From Erinaceus europaeus (taxonomy: Eukaryota > Chordata > Mammalia > Eulipotyphla > Erinaceidae): a stretch of 64,000 nt of DNA. The stretch is taken from NCBI RefSeq assembly GCF_950295315.1, contig NC_080179.1, forward strand, positions 73,613,174-73,677,173, written 5' to 3'. Shown one piece after another: positions 22,226-34,004 of the stretch. A program made the position numbers and the translations under genes. A model generated the notes under the pieces. That model did not search any database. It had not been told where the DNA came from and worked only from the letters and a program-made list of their open reading frames with translations. The stretch's first letter is position 1. The number at the start of each line of letters is the position of its first letter.

Positions 22226-22521
22226 GGGGGTTGGATGGTGGTACACTGGGTAAAGGGCATATAGCACTAAGTACAAGGATCCAGGTCTGAGCCCCTGGCT
22301 CCCTACCTGCAAGGCGGATGCTTCACAAATAGTGAAGCAGATTTGCAGGTGTCTCTCTGTATCTTTCTCTCTATCTCCCCCACCCCTCTCAATTTCTCTC
22401 TGTCCTAGCCAATAAAAAATTGGGGGGGAGGGGAGAATGCACACCAGGAGGGTTGTATTCATAGTACCAGCACTGAGGCCCAGTGATAACCCTGGAGGCA
22501 AAAAAAAAAAAAAAAAAAAAA
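22226..22521 (+). mobile_element. SINE-A long-tail related copy
   Basis: Diverged head (GGGTTGGATGGTGGTACACTGGG), core with CTACCTGCAAGGCGG, CT-rich body and a tail ending CCAGTGATAACCCTGGAGGC plus a 20-nt A run. Confidence 0.88.
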
Positions 22522-23224
22522 GATTTAATTAAATTAAGATCAGTTAAATAGAAAAAAATGTATTTTAGAATTTTCGATGTTTTTTTTTTTTGTGGTTTAT
22601 TTTGTTCCTCTTCATCTTGTCTTCTCTCACACAAATAGATACACACAGATACAGAAGCACATAAACCATCTCAGCTGTCACTGACCAAGTAAATATTCTT
22701 GGAATTCAGCCCTACAGAGGACTAAATTTTCTTACAACAAAAAAAAATAATAATAAGTTTATTTCAATGGCCTAAATCTTATATTCCAGGTTGCAAAATA
22801 CACATTCATTTCAAATTTTTAACATACTCCAAAATTGGTCTGGACCTCTATCAAACTTTATACTGATCTTTCAAATATATATATATATATATGCTCTGAA
22901 TTATTTCCTCTTTTTCTTTTCATTTTGTTTTCCAATTGGAGAGAAAAGAAAACTTTATGTATCTCTTGCCAAAGTTCCTATTTCTCCTCCCCCAGGCCTT
23001 TTCTACTCTCCAGTGAGAGAAGAGTTGTTCTCTACATACACCAAATCACAGTTTTCATTTGTCATAAAATCTGGACTTTTCAAAAAGTTCTAGAGAGTTT
23101 TCAAAGTTATTTATATGTTCTTAGAGCAAACTACTTTTAATGCTATTTTAATACTAGTATCGGCTCTTACTTTGAAAATTCCTTTTTTTTAAAGAATGTA
23201 AGAAAGCAGTCATCATATAAACAC
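22522..23224. other. No gene recognised
   Basis: AT-rich, with a short (TA)n near 22877-22892. No supported gene or repeat. Confidence 0.55.
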
Positions 23225-24650
23225 TCTCTAGAATGTTCTGTCCCACTCAGAAACAGAAGTTTAGAAAAAAGAACAGAGATGGATGCAGAGCAGAATGTGA
23301 CTGAGTTTGGAGTATTGAACCAAAGTTAAAAAAAAAACAAACTCTTGAGTGGAGGGTGAGGGTAGATTTTCAGCCCCATTCTGGGCATAGAGACACAGAC
23401 CTTTGGTGATAAGAATGGTGTTAATATACCCCTGTTAACTTATAGTCTTACAAATCACTATTTAGTCAATATGATAGGGGGGAAATAGATTGACTATCTC
23501 TAGATTTTTAATGCACAGACTTCAGCTCTGAGTATCTATACCTTTAATCTAAATATTTAAGATTTCAAATTAGTGAACTGATAGAATTTCAACACTGGGC
23601 TTAAGTTGTTAATGCATTTACAATAATAACTTTTTTTAACTATTAAATCACCTACAGTCTTAGACCAGTGAGATCAGAAGCAACTGGTCTTGTTAATATA
23701 TAAGACCTAGTCATTTGTAAATAGCATGAAATGACATAAATCATGATAAGGTCTTGTATGAAGTCTCTGGGGCTTGACTTGTTTTCCTCCATGCCTGTTG
23801 TGATCCGTATCATTTGATATTACATCTGCTGATCTCAACCACATCAATGGAGTCACTGCCACCTCAACATGTGTCACTTGAGACTGTGTCCAGAGATGCC
23901 AGGCCTGGGATGTCAACACTTCAGCTCCAATACTCAAGTGAGACCTTTCCTAGCTCATAGGACTTCTTAATTCCATTTAGGGTGGCACACCCCCTAACAA
24001 AGATTTCGAACCTAGATAGAGATCAGGGCCCATGAGACAGAGCACATGTGCACATGTGTTCATCCATAAATTGGGGGAAATATATATAGCTTAAAAAGTA
24101 GGGGGGGGCACAATAGTCTGTATGGACTCAATAAGTGTAGCAAACACGTAGAAAGACCTAAAAAAGACATCATAAAGCATTTAATCAATTCTTTTCTGCT
24201 TAGACCTAGATATTCTGCTCTTCTACTTCCTATTTCACTTCCCTCAATCACTCTAAGCCCTGTCAGATAACCCTAAGGACTACAGAAACTGGATAAAGGC
24301 AAGAGACTGGAACACTCTAATGATGACCCTTTTGGTCATTACCAGGCCACCTCATCATTTGGAGCCCTAGTCAGAGAATCCTGGGATTCCCACACAGTTA
24401 TGATGGGCCTAGACCTATAACAGAGCCTTCTCTATACCATCACTGGTCATCTCCAACAGGAACAACATTATAAACCCTCTTGAGGGCCTCTACACTGTTA
24501 TCCTACATCCTCAATGTAGGATAACAGTGGTAGAAGTTGCCCCACTCTCTGAAGGGAGGCTGGGTCAAAAACTGACACTTGAAGAAGACTGGTCCTGAAA
24601 TGAGTGCTGATTAGAATGTTCCTAGCTATAACCATGGAATATGAGTTCAG
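23225..24650 (+). mobile_element. L1 3' UTR, upstream part
   Basis: Shares landmarks in order with 45480-46700: a GGAGTATTGAACCAAAG-like start, GGTGATAAGAATGGTGTTAA, ACATCTGCTGATCTCAACC and TCACTTGAGACTGTGTCCAG. It continues at 25991 after an intervening insertion. Confidence 0.8.
24493..24529. repeat. Perfect 15-bp stem, 7-nt loop hairpin
   Basis: CACTGTTATCCTACA (24493-24507) and TGTAGGATAACAGTG (24515-24529) are perfectly complementary around TCCTCAA. The right arm is homologous to other L1 3' UTR copies; the left arm is not. Confidence 0.95.
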
Positions 24651-25990
24651 AAATTACAATAGCAACTGAAGCAAGGATTTATGCAGTTCAAACAATACCA
24701 GTTAGCCAAAAACACATCTAGTTCAAGAAAAAAAAAAGAAAAAGAGAAAGTAAAAAAGGCAAAGCAGGCAGTTGGGCAGTAGAGCAGCAGGCTAAGCGCA
24801 CACGGTGCAAAACACAAGGACCGACATAAGGATCCCGGTTCGCACCTGGATCCCCACCTGTAGGGGAGTTGCTTCATAGGCGGTGAAGCAGGTCTGCAGG
24901 TGTCTGTCTTTCTCTTCCTCTCTCTGTCTTCCCCTCCTCTCTCCATTTCTCTCTGTCCTATCCAACAATGACAACATCAATAACAACAACAATAACTACA
25001 ACAACAATGAAAAACAACAAGGGCAACAAAAGGGAAAATAAGTAAATATTTTTTTAAAAGGGCAAAACAAGAATAGACACTTATGCAAATCTACTGTCCA
25101 CAATAAAGTCTAGAGATAGCAAGAGGAGAAAGGAAAGTAGAAAAGAAAGAGACACAGAGAGAGAGAGAGAGAGAGAGTCCACTCTGAGCCAGATTTCTTC
25201 CACAAAATAATTCACAAATAAGTGTCAGTGAATTCAGAAAGCAAAAGATGGAAGTAGAGAGGTAGAGAGAAACAAGTTCCTCCCACAATGGCTAGGACAC
25301 CCAGTCACCTATCAATGGAAAAAACAACAACAGTAAATTTTGGTTAACTTGAAGAGGAAGGAAAAGGGGCACGTGTATAAAATAATAGTAATAATAAAAT
25401 AAAATAGAGTAAAAAACCCTAACAGTCAGTCTTCAGCTTGGACAGCTCCAGATTGGCTGCACACGGTCTGGTCCCCTTCCTAAACCAAGCAAAGACAACC
25501 AACTATAAGAAGCATCAAAAAAAAAAAAAAAAGAAAAAGAAAGAAAGAAACACTCCAGCTAGTCTTTCCCAGGAAGGTCTGAGGTCCTGATTGGTCAGGT
25601 ATTCTGTCACTCAAATAGAGCTCCAGCCCCTTCGAAAAGCAAAGGATAAAAAAAAAAAAAGGCTTGGAATGACAACACCCCTGCTGAGCCAGGAAGCTTA
25701 GTAAAGAAAGTAGCTCCACAGAAAGCCTACTAGGAGCAGTTGGCCAGCCCCTGGGGCTGGTTCTGGGGTGTGTGTGTGTGGGGGGGGGAGTTCAGAAATA
25801 ATCAAGCCAAAGATTTTCCTTTCTTTGTCCTTTTGGCCTCTGTTTGCCAGCCCAAGAGTGAATTATAGGACTCTTTCCACTGATGTCCCAGATACCCTAC
25901 CCTCTGTAGAGAATCCCAGGTTGAAAACTGCTTATTTTTGGAGCTTACACCAGATATTGTCTCCAAGTCACCATCTTGGCTCCACCTCTA
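24651..25990 (-). mobile_element. L1 5'-UTR-only insertion, tailless
   Basis: On the minus strand it starts with AGAGGTGGAGCCAAGATGGTG, the L1 5' end with a YY1-type CAAGATGG, and proceeds through the same 5' UTR as 28348-29500. It stops before ORF1 without a poly(A) tail. GAATATGAGTTCAG (24637-24650) and GAATGTGAGTTCAG (25991-26004) flank it as a 14-bp TSD inside an L1 3' UTR. A SINE at 24770-25053 is nested within. Confidence 0.8.
24770..25053 (+). mobile_element. SINE-A short-tail copy
   Basis: Complete A element nested in an L1 5' UTR; its B box has lost a few bases (GGTTCGCACC). Imperfect TSD: AAAAAGGCAAAGCAG-like left and AAAAGGGCAAAACAAG right. Confidence 0.92.
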
Positions 25991-26745
25991 GAATGTGAGT
26001 TCAGACCTACAGAGAAGCAGAGGTTACATAAGCTCTTGTGCTAAATACTAATCAATACACATGGACCCTGGGTCAAATTGATGTGGCTTAGTTAATGGTA
26101 ATCATATACTTTTCTCATATTTAGGAGCTACATCTGCCCTGATCCAGCTTTCTGGTCCTATTTACAACTCTGACACAATCCTCCTAGACAGTACTTTTAG
26201 CCCACCTGCATATAAGCTGTCCAGCCCAGGCAAAAATTAGTAAAGTCACAGGTCCATCAGAATATAACTAAAATAGATTTCCTAGGTTCTTCCTACATGT
26301 AGACCCCAAATCTCATCTGCTATACTCTTACCTTTAGGTTCCTGATTACTAAACAGTTTGTTCTGCTTTATATCTTAATACTTTTCAGCCAACAAATCAC
26401 AGGTGCTACCTTAACCCCAACCTCACTTCCCTGGGCAAATGACCTCATGAGTGCATCCTGGAAGCCCCCCTCCCCAGAGGCCCACCCCACTAGGGAAAGA
26501 CAGAGACAGACTGGGAGTGTAGATCAACCTGTCAATGTCTATGTCTTGTCGAAAAACAATTACAGAAGCCAGACCTCCCGACTTCTGCACCCCGTGAAGA
26601 TCTTTGTTCCTAGAGGGATAAAGAATAGGGAAGCTTCCAATGGAGGGATGGGATACAGAACTCTAGTGGTGGGAAATGTATGGAATTATAGCCCTTTTAT
26701 CCCACAATAGTGTCAATCATTATCAAACCACTAATAAATTAAGCA
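25991..26745 (+). mobile_element. L1 3' UTR, downstream part
   Basis: Continuation of 23225-24650: GATGTGGCTTAGTTAATGG, TGATCCAGCTTTCTGGTCC, CCACTAGGGAAAGACAGAG and GGGAAATGTATGGAATTATAG, ending ACTAATAAATTAA. Confidence 0.85.
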
Positions 26746-26916
26746 TATAGATAATCTAATTACCTGTATGGAAAAATCACTTAGAATTCTAAAAGATATC
26801 TACAGCTAAACATTTCTCTGAATTCATATGTTGGCAGTGGAGTTAGTATAGTCAAATCTTCATAGTTAACCAGCTTCTATTTCTTTCTTGCACCCCACAC
26901 CCACTTTTTGTCCCTT

Positions 26917-27147
26917 TTTTTAAATATTTTTATTGATTGATTGATTTTGATTTTGATTATCTTTATTTATTGGATAGAGACAGAAACTGAGAGAGAAGGG
27001 GGAGAGAGAGAGAGAGAGAGAGATACCTGCAACCGTGCTTCACCACTTGCAAAGCTTTCCCCCTGCAGGTGGAGACCAGGGGCTTGAACCCAGGTCTTTG
27101 AGCACTGTAACATGTGCACTCAGCCAGGCGTGCCACTACTTGATCCC
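26917..27147 (-). mobile_element. SINE-B copy
   Basis: Minus-strand element with TTTATTTATTGGATAGAGACAG tail, (GA)n body, GGGGCTTGAACCCAGGTC B-box region and CCAGGCGTGCCAC head. First of two adjacent copies in the same orientation. Confidence 0.85.
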
Positions 27148-27356
27148 CTATTTTTATTTATTTATTACTGAATAGAGACAGAGAGAAATTGAGAGGGGAG
27201 GGTAGCTATCAAGGAAAAGATGCAGAGAGAGACCTGCAGACCTGCTTGACCACTCATGAAGTTTTCCCCCTGCTGGTGGGGACGTGGGGCTTGAATTTGG
27301 GGTGCTTGTTCTCTGTAATGTGTATTCTTAACCAGGTGTGCCACCACCTTCTCCCA
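27148..27356 (-). mobile_element. SINE-B copy, tandem neighbour
   Basis: Second minus-strand B element directly abutting the first: ACTGAATAGAGACAGAGAG tail, GGGGCTTGAATTTGGGG B-box region and AACCAGGTGTGCCACC head. Confidence 0.85.
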
Positions 27357-27440
27357 CTTATTTTTTCAGGAGAGTTTTCTTTTAATTTTATAAGTTCTAG
27401 TATTAAAAAAGGAAAGAAATAAAGCAAAGAAAACAAATAC

Positions 27441-27765
27441 AGACCAAAATCAGCATTAAAAATTTAATATTACACTCAATAAATTTGAAAACATTCTTTC
27501 CGTAAGGGGAAAACATAAGGTGAAACTTGAACAGAGTGGCATGTATTACACCAAAGCAAAGGACTCTGAACTCTAGAGGAAGTAGGGGAAGAAGAGGTGT
27601 TGAGATGTTGTGGAGGAGCTCTGAGGTCCTGGTGTGTGATGGGCAAAAAGGACCTAGGTTTTAGGGAAAAGTTTCTTGTAAGTACCTGGTATGGAGAGAC
27701 CAGAGGTTGTACCTACATGTCAACAACTTTACTATAATCCATTAACCCTATAATAATGGGGAGAA
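27441..27765 (+). mobile_element. Old L1 3' end
   Basis: AAGGTGAAACTTGAACAGAG, TTACACCAAAGCAAAGGACTC and GTCCTGGTGTGTGATGG parallel the L1 end at 12660-12790. Confidence 0.65.
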
Positions 27766-28347
27766 GCATTCTGTCATCCTTTATTAGGCACTAGAAACAA
27801 GTGCCTGCTTGTAGGCTATAGTCTAGTTGCAATGTTTTATGTTCCTGAAAATAGCTGTTCAAAAAAGTATTTTCTCATATCTCATCAGCATGGTTCTAAC
27901 CACCCACTTTCCCCCAAATATTCCTGTTACTACATGTAAGTTGTTTGTACACTTGATCAGCTCTTCAAATCGCTCAACCACAGTTCCTTCATTGTTTACA
28001 CTGCTCCATTCATTCTCCAGACCACCAACAACCATCATCTGAATAATTGCACTCACAACTTAACTAGTTGTCCTTCTCCAACAAGTGAGAATGCTTTACA
28101 GACACCAATCATGGGGAGATGAGAAATTGCACTCAAGCATCAACAACTTCCTAATAAAGTAAATAAATCCTAGGCTTCTTTCTGTTTTGTGTACTGAAAA
28201 GTTCTTCTCAATACCTACAAAAGGAGATAGAACTTTTCTTTCTCCTTATTTTATGCTTGACCCCTTTGCTACCACTCTCCCCCCAGCCACATAGTGTTAC
28301 TACAGTCCAATCACACCACTCTCGTTGCTCATTCATAGAATATTATA
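27766..28347. other. No gene recognised
   Basis: Single-copy-looking sequence; a short L1-end-like motif occurs near 28105-28165. No gene. Confidence 0.5.
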
Positions 28348-29602
28348 CCAGCTGCAGCCAAGATAGCAACTTGGATAGAACACCTGGCATGAGCTCCGCA
28401 GGGAGTCTGCTTCAAACCTGGGAAGTTCAGGTGAGGGTAGGAATTCTGGGTCAGTGGTAGATGAGGAGTGTAGGTGGGGTTTAGGGTTGTACCTTGAAAG
28501 GGCCCCATAATCGACTCCTGGGCTGGCAAACAGAGGCCAAAAAGGACAAAGGAAAGGGGATTCAACCAGGAGTCTTCAGTTTTACTATTTTGCTCTGCAC
28601 TACCACCACCCATTCACCCCACCCCCCCAGCCAATCCTGGTAGGGCTCCTGTGGAGCTAACTTCTTTATCAATATTCCTGCATCAGCAGAGTTGTCATCC
28701 AAAGGAAGGGAGATACTTCCCCAAGCAAAGGCTTTTTTTTTTTTTTTTGTCTTTTTGTAGGGGGCTGGAGCTCTATCTGAGTGACAGAATACCTAACCAA
28801 TCAGGGCCTCAGACTTGCCTGGGTTAGGTTACCTGTCTCCTCCCCTTTACCTCTTGAGTTTGTCTGACAGTTGTTTCTTGTAATTATTTATTTTTGCTTG
28901 ACTTAGGAAGGGGACTAGGCTGTCAGTCTGGAATGGTTTAATCTGCAGGCTGACATGGGTTTTTATTTTATTTTATTTTAATATTATTATTTTTTATGCT
29001 TGTCTCTTTCCTTCCTCTCCAGGTTGAACAAAATAAGCTGTTCTTGCTCTTTCCATTGATAGGTGATTGGGTGTGCTACCCATTGAGGGAGGAATTTACT
29101 TCTCTTTTTTTCTCCACTTTTTTCTTTCCTCCTAGCTGATCTGAAAATCTTTCTTTTCGTTGATTTCTATTCTTTTTCTTTATGTATTCACTAGCACTTA
29201 TTCATGGATTATCTTGTGGAAGAAGTCTAACTTGGAGTGGGCTCTCTCTCTATCTATCTTTCCTTGTTTCTCTCTATTTTCTCCCTTCCTTTATTTTCCC
29301 ACAATCTTTAGAACTTACAGTTGAGAGTTTACTTTCATAATAGTCTATTCTTACTTTTTCCTTTTTCATTCTTTTCTCTTACTTTTTGTCTGTTCATTTT
29401 CATTTTTGGAGTGGAAGTGTTGCTTGACAAACTGGTTTTGGTTTAACTACATTAATATTTCCTTCGACTGCTATTGTTGTACTTTCTGAGGTTTGTGACT
29501 CCATGTATGAAAAGACTTTAGTTTAGTGTGGCTTATACTCACACACATACAACAACTGAAGAATAACAGGACAGAAAAATACAAACCACATCAATAAAAA
29601 AA
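28348..29602 (+). promoter_or_regulatory. L1 5' UTR (internal promoter region)
   Basis: Begins with CAGCCAAGATAGCAACTTGG, the L1 5' end with a degraded CAAGATGG YY1-type site. It includes a CCAATCAGG motif (28797-28805), and an open stretch leads to ORF1. Homologous in antisense to 24651-25990. Probably once the Pol II promoter of the L1 that follows. Confidence 0.75.
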
Positions 29603-30595
29603 ATGGTTAAATTGAAAGCAAATAAAACTGCTACCACAATGAATCAGGACAAGAGACCAGAAAAAAAATCCAAATAAACCAGAAGTAACTATAAGTAAGG
29701 AAAATATCCAAACAATAATTGATCTATTAATCACAGGAATGAGGACAGCTATTGAGGAAAAGGCTATCCGAAATAGGGCAACAACAGATGAGACCCTCAA
29801 GGAAAATACTAGCTACCTCAAAGTAATTAGAGAACTGAAAGCTGAAATAGCCAAGCTAAAAGGACGGCTAGCAGAACAAGCTAATACTGTAACTGAGCAA
29901 GATAAAAACAAACAAAACAAAAAAAATAGCTGAACTGAAGAAAGAAGCTGAGGGAAGGGAAAGCAGATTAACAGAAGCAGAAAAAAGAATTAGCCAGACA
30001 GAGAATGAGCTAGATAAAACTAAGAAAGAAGTGAAAGAGCTCAAAAAGAGAGAGATTGAGAGACACTGAAAACAAGAACAGAGACATATGGGATGATCTC
30101 AATAGAAGTACCATGTATATAACCGGACTACCAGAGGATGAAAGAGAGGAAGGAGAAGTAAACATCCTAGAGGAAATAATAGAAGAAAACTTTCCAGCCC
30201 TAAACAACAAAAAGGACATTAAGATTCAAGAGGCCCAGAGAGACCCAAATAGAGTCAACCTGAAGACACCAAGGCACATCATAGTAACAATGAAAAGAAT
30301 TAAGGATAAAGAAAGGATCCTAAAGGCTGCAAGAGAAAAACAAAAAGTCACATACAGGGGAAAACCCATAAAACTATCAGCAGACTTCTCCACTCAGACT
30401 CTAAAAGCCAGAAGAGAATGCCAAGATATCTACTGAGGACTCAATAAAAGAGGGTTTCAACCAAGTATAACATATCCTGCTAGATTTTCATTCAGACTAT
30501 ATTTAGGAATACAACCTTCTCAGCCAAGTAACAGTTAAAGGAGGCAACCATCACCAAGCCTGCCCTGAAAGAGGTTCTAAAAGACCTCCTATAAA
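29603..30595 (+). pseudogene. L1 ORF1p pseudogene
   Basis: Starts at ATG 29603. After an early stop near 29675, the coiled coil (LKVIRELKAEIAKLKGRL, from about 29819) is followed by a frameshift near 29930. A second frameshift lies near 30065. The RRM-like and C-terminal domains follow: MYITGLPEDE near 30113, then RHIIVTMKRIKDKERILKAA near 30270-30330 and LSADFSTQTLKARRE near 30377-30420. A TGA at 30434-30436 interrupts the C-terminal domain, which continues in frame to a terminal KPALKEVLKDLL stop near 30594. The span of about 330 codons is normal for L1 ORF1p, an RNA-binding trimeric chaperone. Confidence 0.88.
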
Positions 30596-30654
30596 CAAAA
30601 ACATCACCAGATTGCTTGCCATATATCAGAGAAAATAAAAAATTGTTGAATAAT

Positions 30655-31141
30655 AGAGCTACTAGATTTTTCCAAAATGGAGACCCCAAATTTTCATCTT
30701 TAATATTCCAGCTTTTAGGTTCATGATTAGTCAATAGTTTGTTCTGCTTTATATCTTAACTATTTTTCAGCCACCAGGTTCCAGATGATACCATGATGCC
30801 AACCAGACTTCCCTGGGCAGAAGACCCCACCAATGTGTCCTGGAACCCCACTTCCCCAGAGTCCTGCCCCACTAGGGAAAGAGAGAGGCAGGCTGGGAGT
30901 ATGGATTGACCTGTCAGTGCCCGTGTTCAATGGGGAAGCAATTACAGAAGCCAGACCTTCCACCTTCTGCACCCCATAATGATCGTGGGTCCACACTCCC
31001 AGAGGGATAAAGAACAGGAAAGCTATCAGGGGATGGATGAGATATGGAGTTCAGGTGGTGGGAATTGTGTGGAACTGTACCCCTCTTATCCTATAGTCCT
31101 GTCAGTGTTTCCATTTTATAAATAAAAATTATAAAAAATTT
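30655..31141 (+). mobile_element. L1 3'-UTR insertion between L1 ORF1 and ORF2
   Basis: 5'-truncated copy ending ATAAATAAAAATTATAAAAAATTTT. TGTTGAATAAT repeats at its borders (near 30644-30654 and 31144-31154). It separates ORF1 from the ORF2 start of the host L1. Confidence 0.85.
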
Positions 31142-31149
31142 TAATGTTG

Positions 31150-32289
31150 AATAATGGCAATGCAATACCTTAAATCCATAATATAAATAAATGTCAGTGG
31201 TTTAAACTCACCCATTAAAAGGCACAGAGTGGGAGGATGGATCAAAAAGCACAACCCAACCATATGCTGCTTGCAAGAATCCCATCTGACCCAACAAAAC
31301 AAACACAGACTTAAAGTTAAAGGATGGAAAACTACCATACAGGTTAATGGACCACAAAAAAAGGACAGAAACAGCTCTTCTCATCTCTGCAACAATAGAC
31401 TTTAAATTGAATAAAGTAATAAAAGATAGGCAAGGTCATTACATAATGATTAGAAGATCAGTCAAGAAGAGTTAACAATTATTCATCTCTATGCACCCAA
31501 TGAGGGTCCATATAAATATATCAGAAACTTACTTAAAGAGCTACAAAAATACATCAATAAAGTAATAGTAGGAGGCTTCAACATCCCAGTCTAACACTTA
31601 TATAGATCAACTAAGCAGAGAATCAACAAAGAAACAAGATAATTAAATGAAGAGATGGGTAGACCAGAACTCTTGGACATTTTCAGAGTTCTGCAACCCA
31701 AGAAATAGGAATACACATTCTTTTCAAATCCACACAGCACATTCTCAAAGATAGATCACATTATAGGCCACAAGGAGAGTATAAACAAATTCAAGAGCAT
31801 TAAAATCATCCCAAGCATCTTCTCAAACCACAGTGGTAAAGCTAACACTTAACAACGAACAGAAAACTAGTACAACTCACAAAATTTGGAAACTCAACAA
31901 CATACTGCTTAACAACCACTGGGTCAAAGAGGAACTCAAGCAATAAATTCAAATGTTCCTAGTATCAAATGAAAATGAAGACACAAACTATCAGAAAATA
32001 CAGCACTAAAGCAGTACTTAGAGGGAAACTCATAGCGACCCAAGCACACAAGAGAATAAGAAAAAGCTCAAGTAAACGACCTTACTGCTCTGCTCATCTG
32101 AATGACTTAGAGGAAAAGGAACAAAGGAACCCTACAAAAGATCAATGAAGTCAAATGTTGGTTCTTTGCAAAATTAAACAAAACTGACAAGCCCCTTGCC
32201 AGATTCAAAAAAAGGAGGGGGGGGAGAAGACTAAAATGAATAGAACTGTAAATGATAGAGGAGATAACACAACAGAAACCACAAATATA
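31150..32289 (+). pseudogene. L1 ORF2 endonuclease-region pseudogene
   Basis: Continues the L1 of 28348-30654: inter-ORF sequence, then the ORF2 endonuclease domain with nucleotide landmarks for the conserved segments: TTTAAACTCACCCATTAAAAGG, TATGCTGCTTGCAAGA, ATCTCTATGCACCCAATGAG, TAGTAGGAGGCTTCAACATC and ATAGATCACATTATAGGCCA. Many stops and frameshifts. Interrupted by a SINE at 32290 and resumes briefly after 32563 to about 32660. Confidence 0.85.
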
Positions 32290-32562
32290 GGGAGTCGGGC
32301 TGTAGCGCAGTGGGTTAAGCACAGGTGGCGCAAAGCACAAGGACTGGCATAAGGATCCCGGTTCGAACCCCGGCTCCCCACCTGCAGGGGAGTCGCTTCA
32401 CAGGCGGTGAAGCAGGTCTGCAGGTGTCTATCTTTCTCTCCCCCTCTCTGTCTTCCCCTCCTCTCTCCATTTCTCTGTCCTATCCAACAACGACAACAAC
32501 AATAATAACTACAACAATAAAACAATAAGGGCAATAAAAGGGAATAAATAAATTAAAAAAAA
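32290..32562 (+). mobile_element. SINE-A short-tail copy with perfect 14-bp TSD
   Basis: Near-consensus element: GGAGTCGGGCTGTAGCGCAG head, GGTTCGAACCCC B box, CT body and AATAAATAAATT tail. AAACCACAAATATA flanks it at 32276-32289 and 32563-32576. Probably one of the youngest copies here. Confidence 0.96.
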
Positions 32563-32661
32563 AAACCACAAATATAAAAAAATTTTTTAAATCATGCAAA
32601 ACTTCTATGAACAACTAACTATATGCTACAAAGCTAGAAAAAAATAGAAGATTGATGTGGT

Positions 32662-33175
32662 AAACAGTTAATGGTATTTATATATTTTTTCAAGTTTGGG
32701 AGTTACTTTCTACCTTAATTTAGCTTCCTAGACCTGTTCTCAATTCTGACTATATCTTCCTAGACAATATTTTTAGCCCACCTGCATGTTAACTATCAAG
32801 CTCAGGCAAAAATCAATAAAATCATGAGCTCCAAGGAACATACCTAAACTCAGGGGATGGGGAAGAAATAATGGTCAATCTGTATCTGTGATTTTAGGAA
32901 AATCACTGCAATTTAATGGGGACACAGAAATCTGGTGGTAGGAATGGTGTGGAATTGTACCCATTATTTTAATTACTTGTTTGTTTGTTTAAAAAATTTT
33001 TTTTTTCCCAGAGCACTACTCAGCTTTGACTTATGGTGGTGAAGTGGATTGAACCTGAGATTTTTGGAACCTCAGGCATGAGTCTCTTTGCATAAACATT
33101 GTGCTATCCATCCCCCCCACCATGTTGTTTTGTAATCTTGTAAATCACTAATAAAATATATATATATATATTGAA
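32662..33175 (+). mobile_element. L1 3' UTR, older, with nested SINE-D
   Basis: CTTAATTTAGCTTCCTAGACC, TTTAGCCCACCTGCATGTTAA and TGGTGGTAGGAATGGTGTGG match L1 3'-UTR copies. It is interrupted by a minus-strand SINE-D at 33003-33118 and ends with AATCACTAATAAAATA(TA)n. Confidence 0.75.
33003..33118 (-). mobile_element. SINE-D copy
   Basis: CAGAGCACTACTCAGC...TATGGTGGTG...GATTGAACCTGAGA...CTCAGGCATGAGTC...CATTGTGCTATC, the reverse complement of the D family tRNA-like unit. Confidence 0.75.
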
Positions 33176-33242
33176 CTGAAAAAATAGGTCTATGTCATTG
33201 TGTATAACTTATACCTCCATAAAGTTGTTTTAAAAAGCCACA

Positions 33243-33478
33243 GGGAGTTGGATGGTAGCACAGCGGGTTAAGCACAGGTGGCGCAAAGCACGAAGACCAG
33301 CATAAGGATTCCAGTTCGAGCCCCCCGGCTCCCCACCTGCAGGGGAGTCACTTCACAAGCGGTGAAGCAGGTCTGCAAGTGTCTATTTTTCTCTCCCCCT
33401 CTCTGTCTTCCCCTCCTCTCTCCATTTCTTTCTGTCCTATCTAATAACAACAATAATAACTACAACAATAAAAAAAAT
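33243..33478 (+). mobile_element. SINE-A short-tail copy
   Basis: GGGAGTTGGATGGTAGCACAGC head, full body, ending in an ACAATAAAAAAAATAC tail. Confidence 0.93.
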
Positions 33479-33743
33479 ACTGCAACAAATTGCATAGTTA
33501 GCAACGAACTTGTACTATCCACAGGTAAATCATATAGTTTTCTAAGTTTCAAATTTCATTACGTTATTAAGTAAGGACCAAGAAAATGGAGAGAGGTATT
33601 AGCCACGAGACTACATTGTGAAAGGCTTACAAAGTATAATCTACATTGTTATACATTTTTGTATATGTCATATCTGTGGTATTTTTTGTAATGTCATATC
33701 TGTGGTATTCCCTCATTGGCCATCTGATTAACATATATCAATT

Positions 33744-33993
33744 GGGAGTCAGGCGGTAGAGCAGTGGGTTAAGCACACGTGGCGCCAAGCGCAAGGACCA
33801 GCATTAAGGATCCCGGTTCGAGCCCCCAGCTCCCCACCTGCAGGGGAGTCGCTTCACAGGCGGTGAAGCAGATCTGCAGGTGTCTGTCTTTCTCTCCTCC
33901 TCTCTGTCTTCCCCTCCTCTCTCCATTTCTCTCTGTCCTATCCAATGACAGCAACAACAACAATAATAATAACCACAACAAAGATAAAAAAAA
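33744..33993 (+). mobile_element. SINE-A short-tail copy with 11-bp TSD
   Basis: Near-consensus element; ATATATCAATT flanks it at 33733-33743 and 33994-34004. Confidence 0.95.
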
Positions 33994-34004
33994 ATATATC
34001 AATT

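Noticed and set aside
32290..32380. tRNA-like A and B boxes that look like tRNA genes
   Set aside because: They are SINE heads followed by the common core and CT-rich body, with TSDs; no acceptor or anticodon structure of a functional tRNA.
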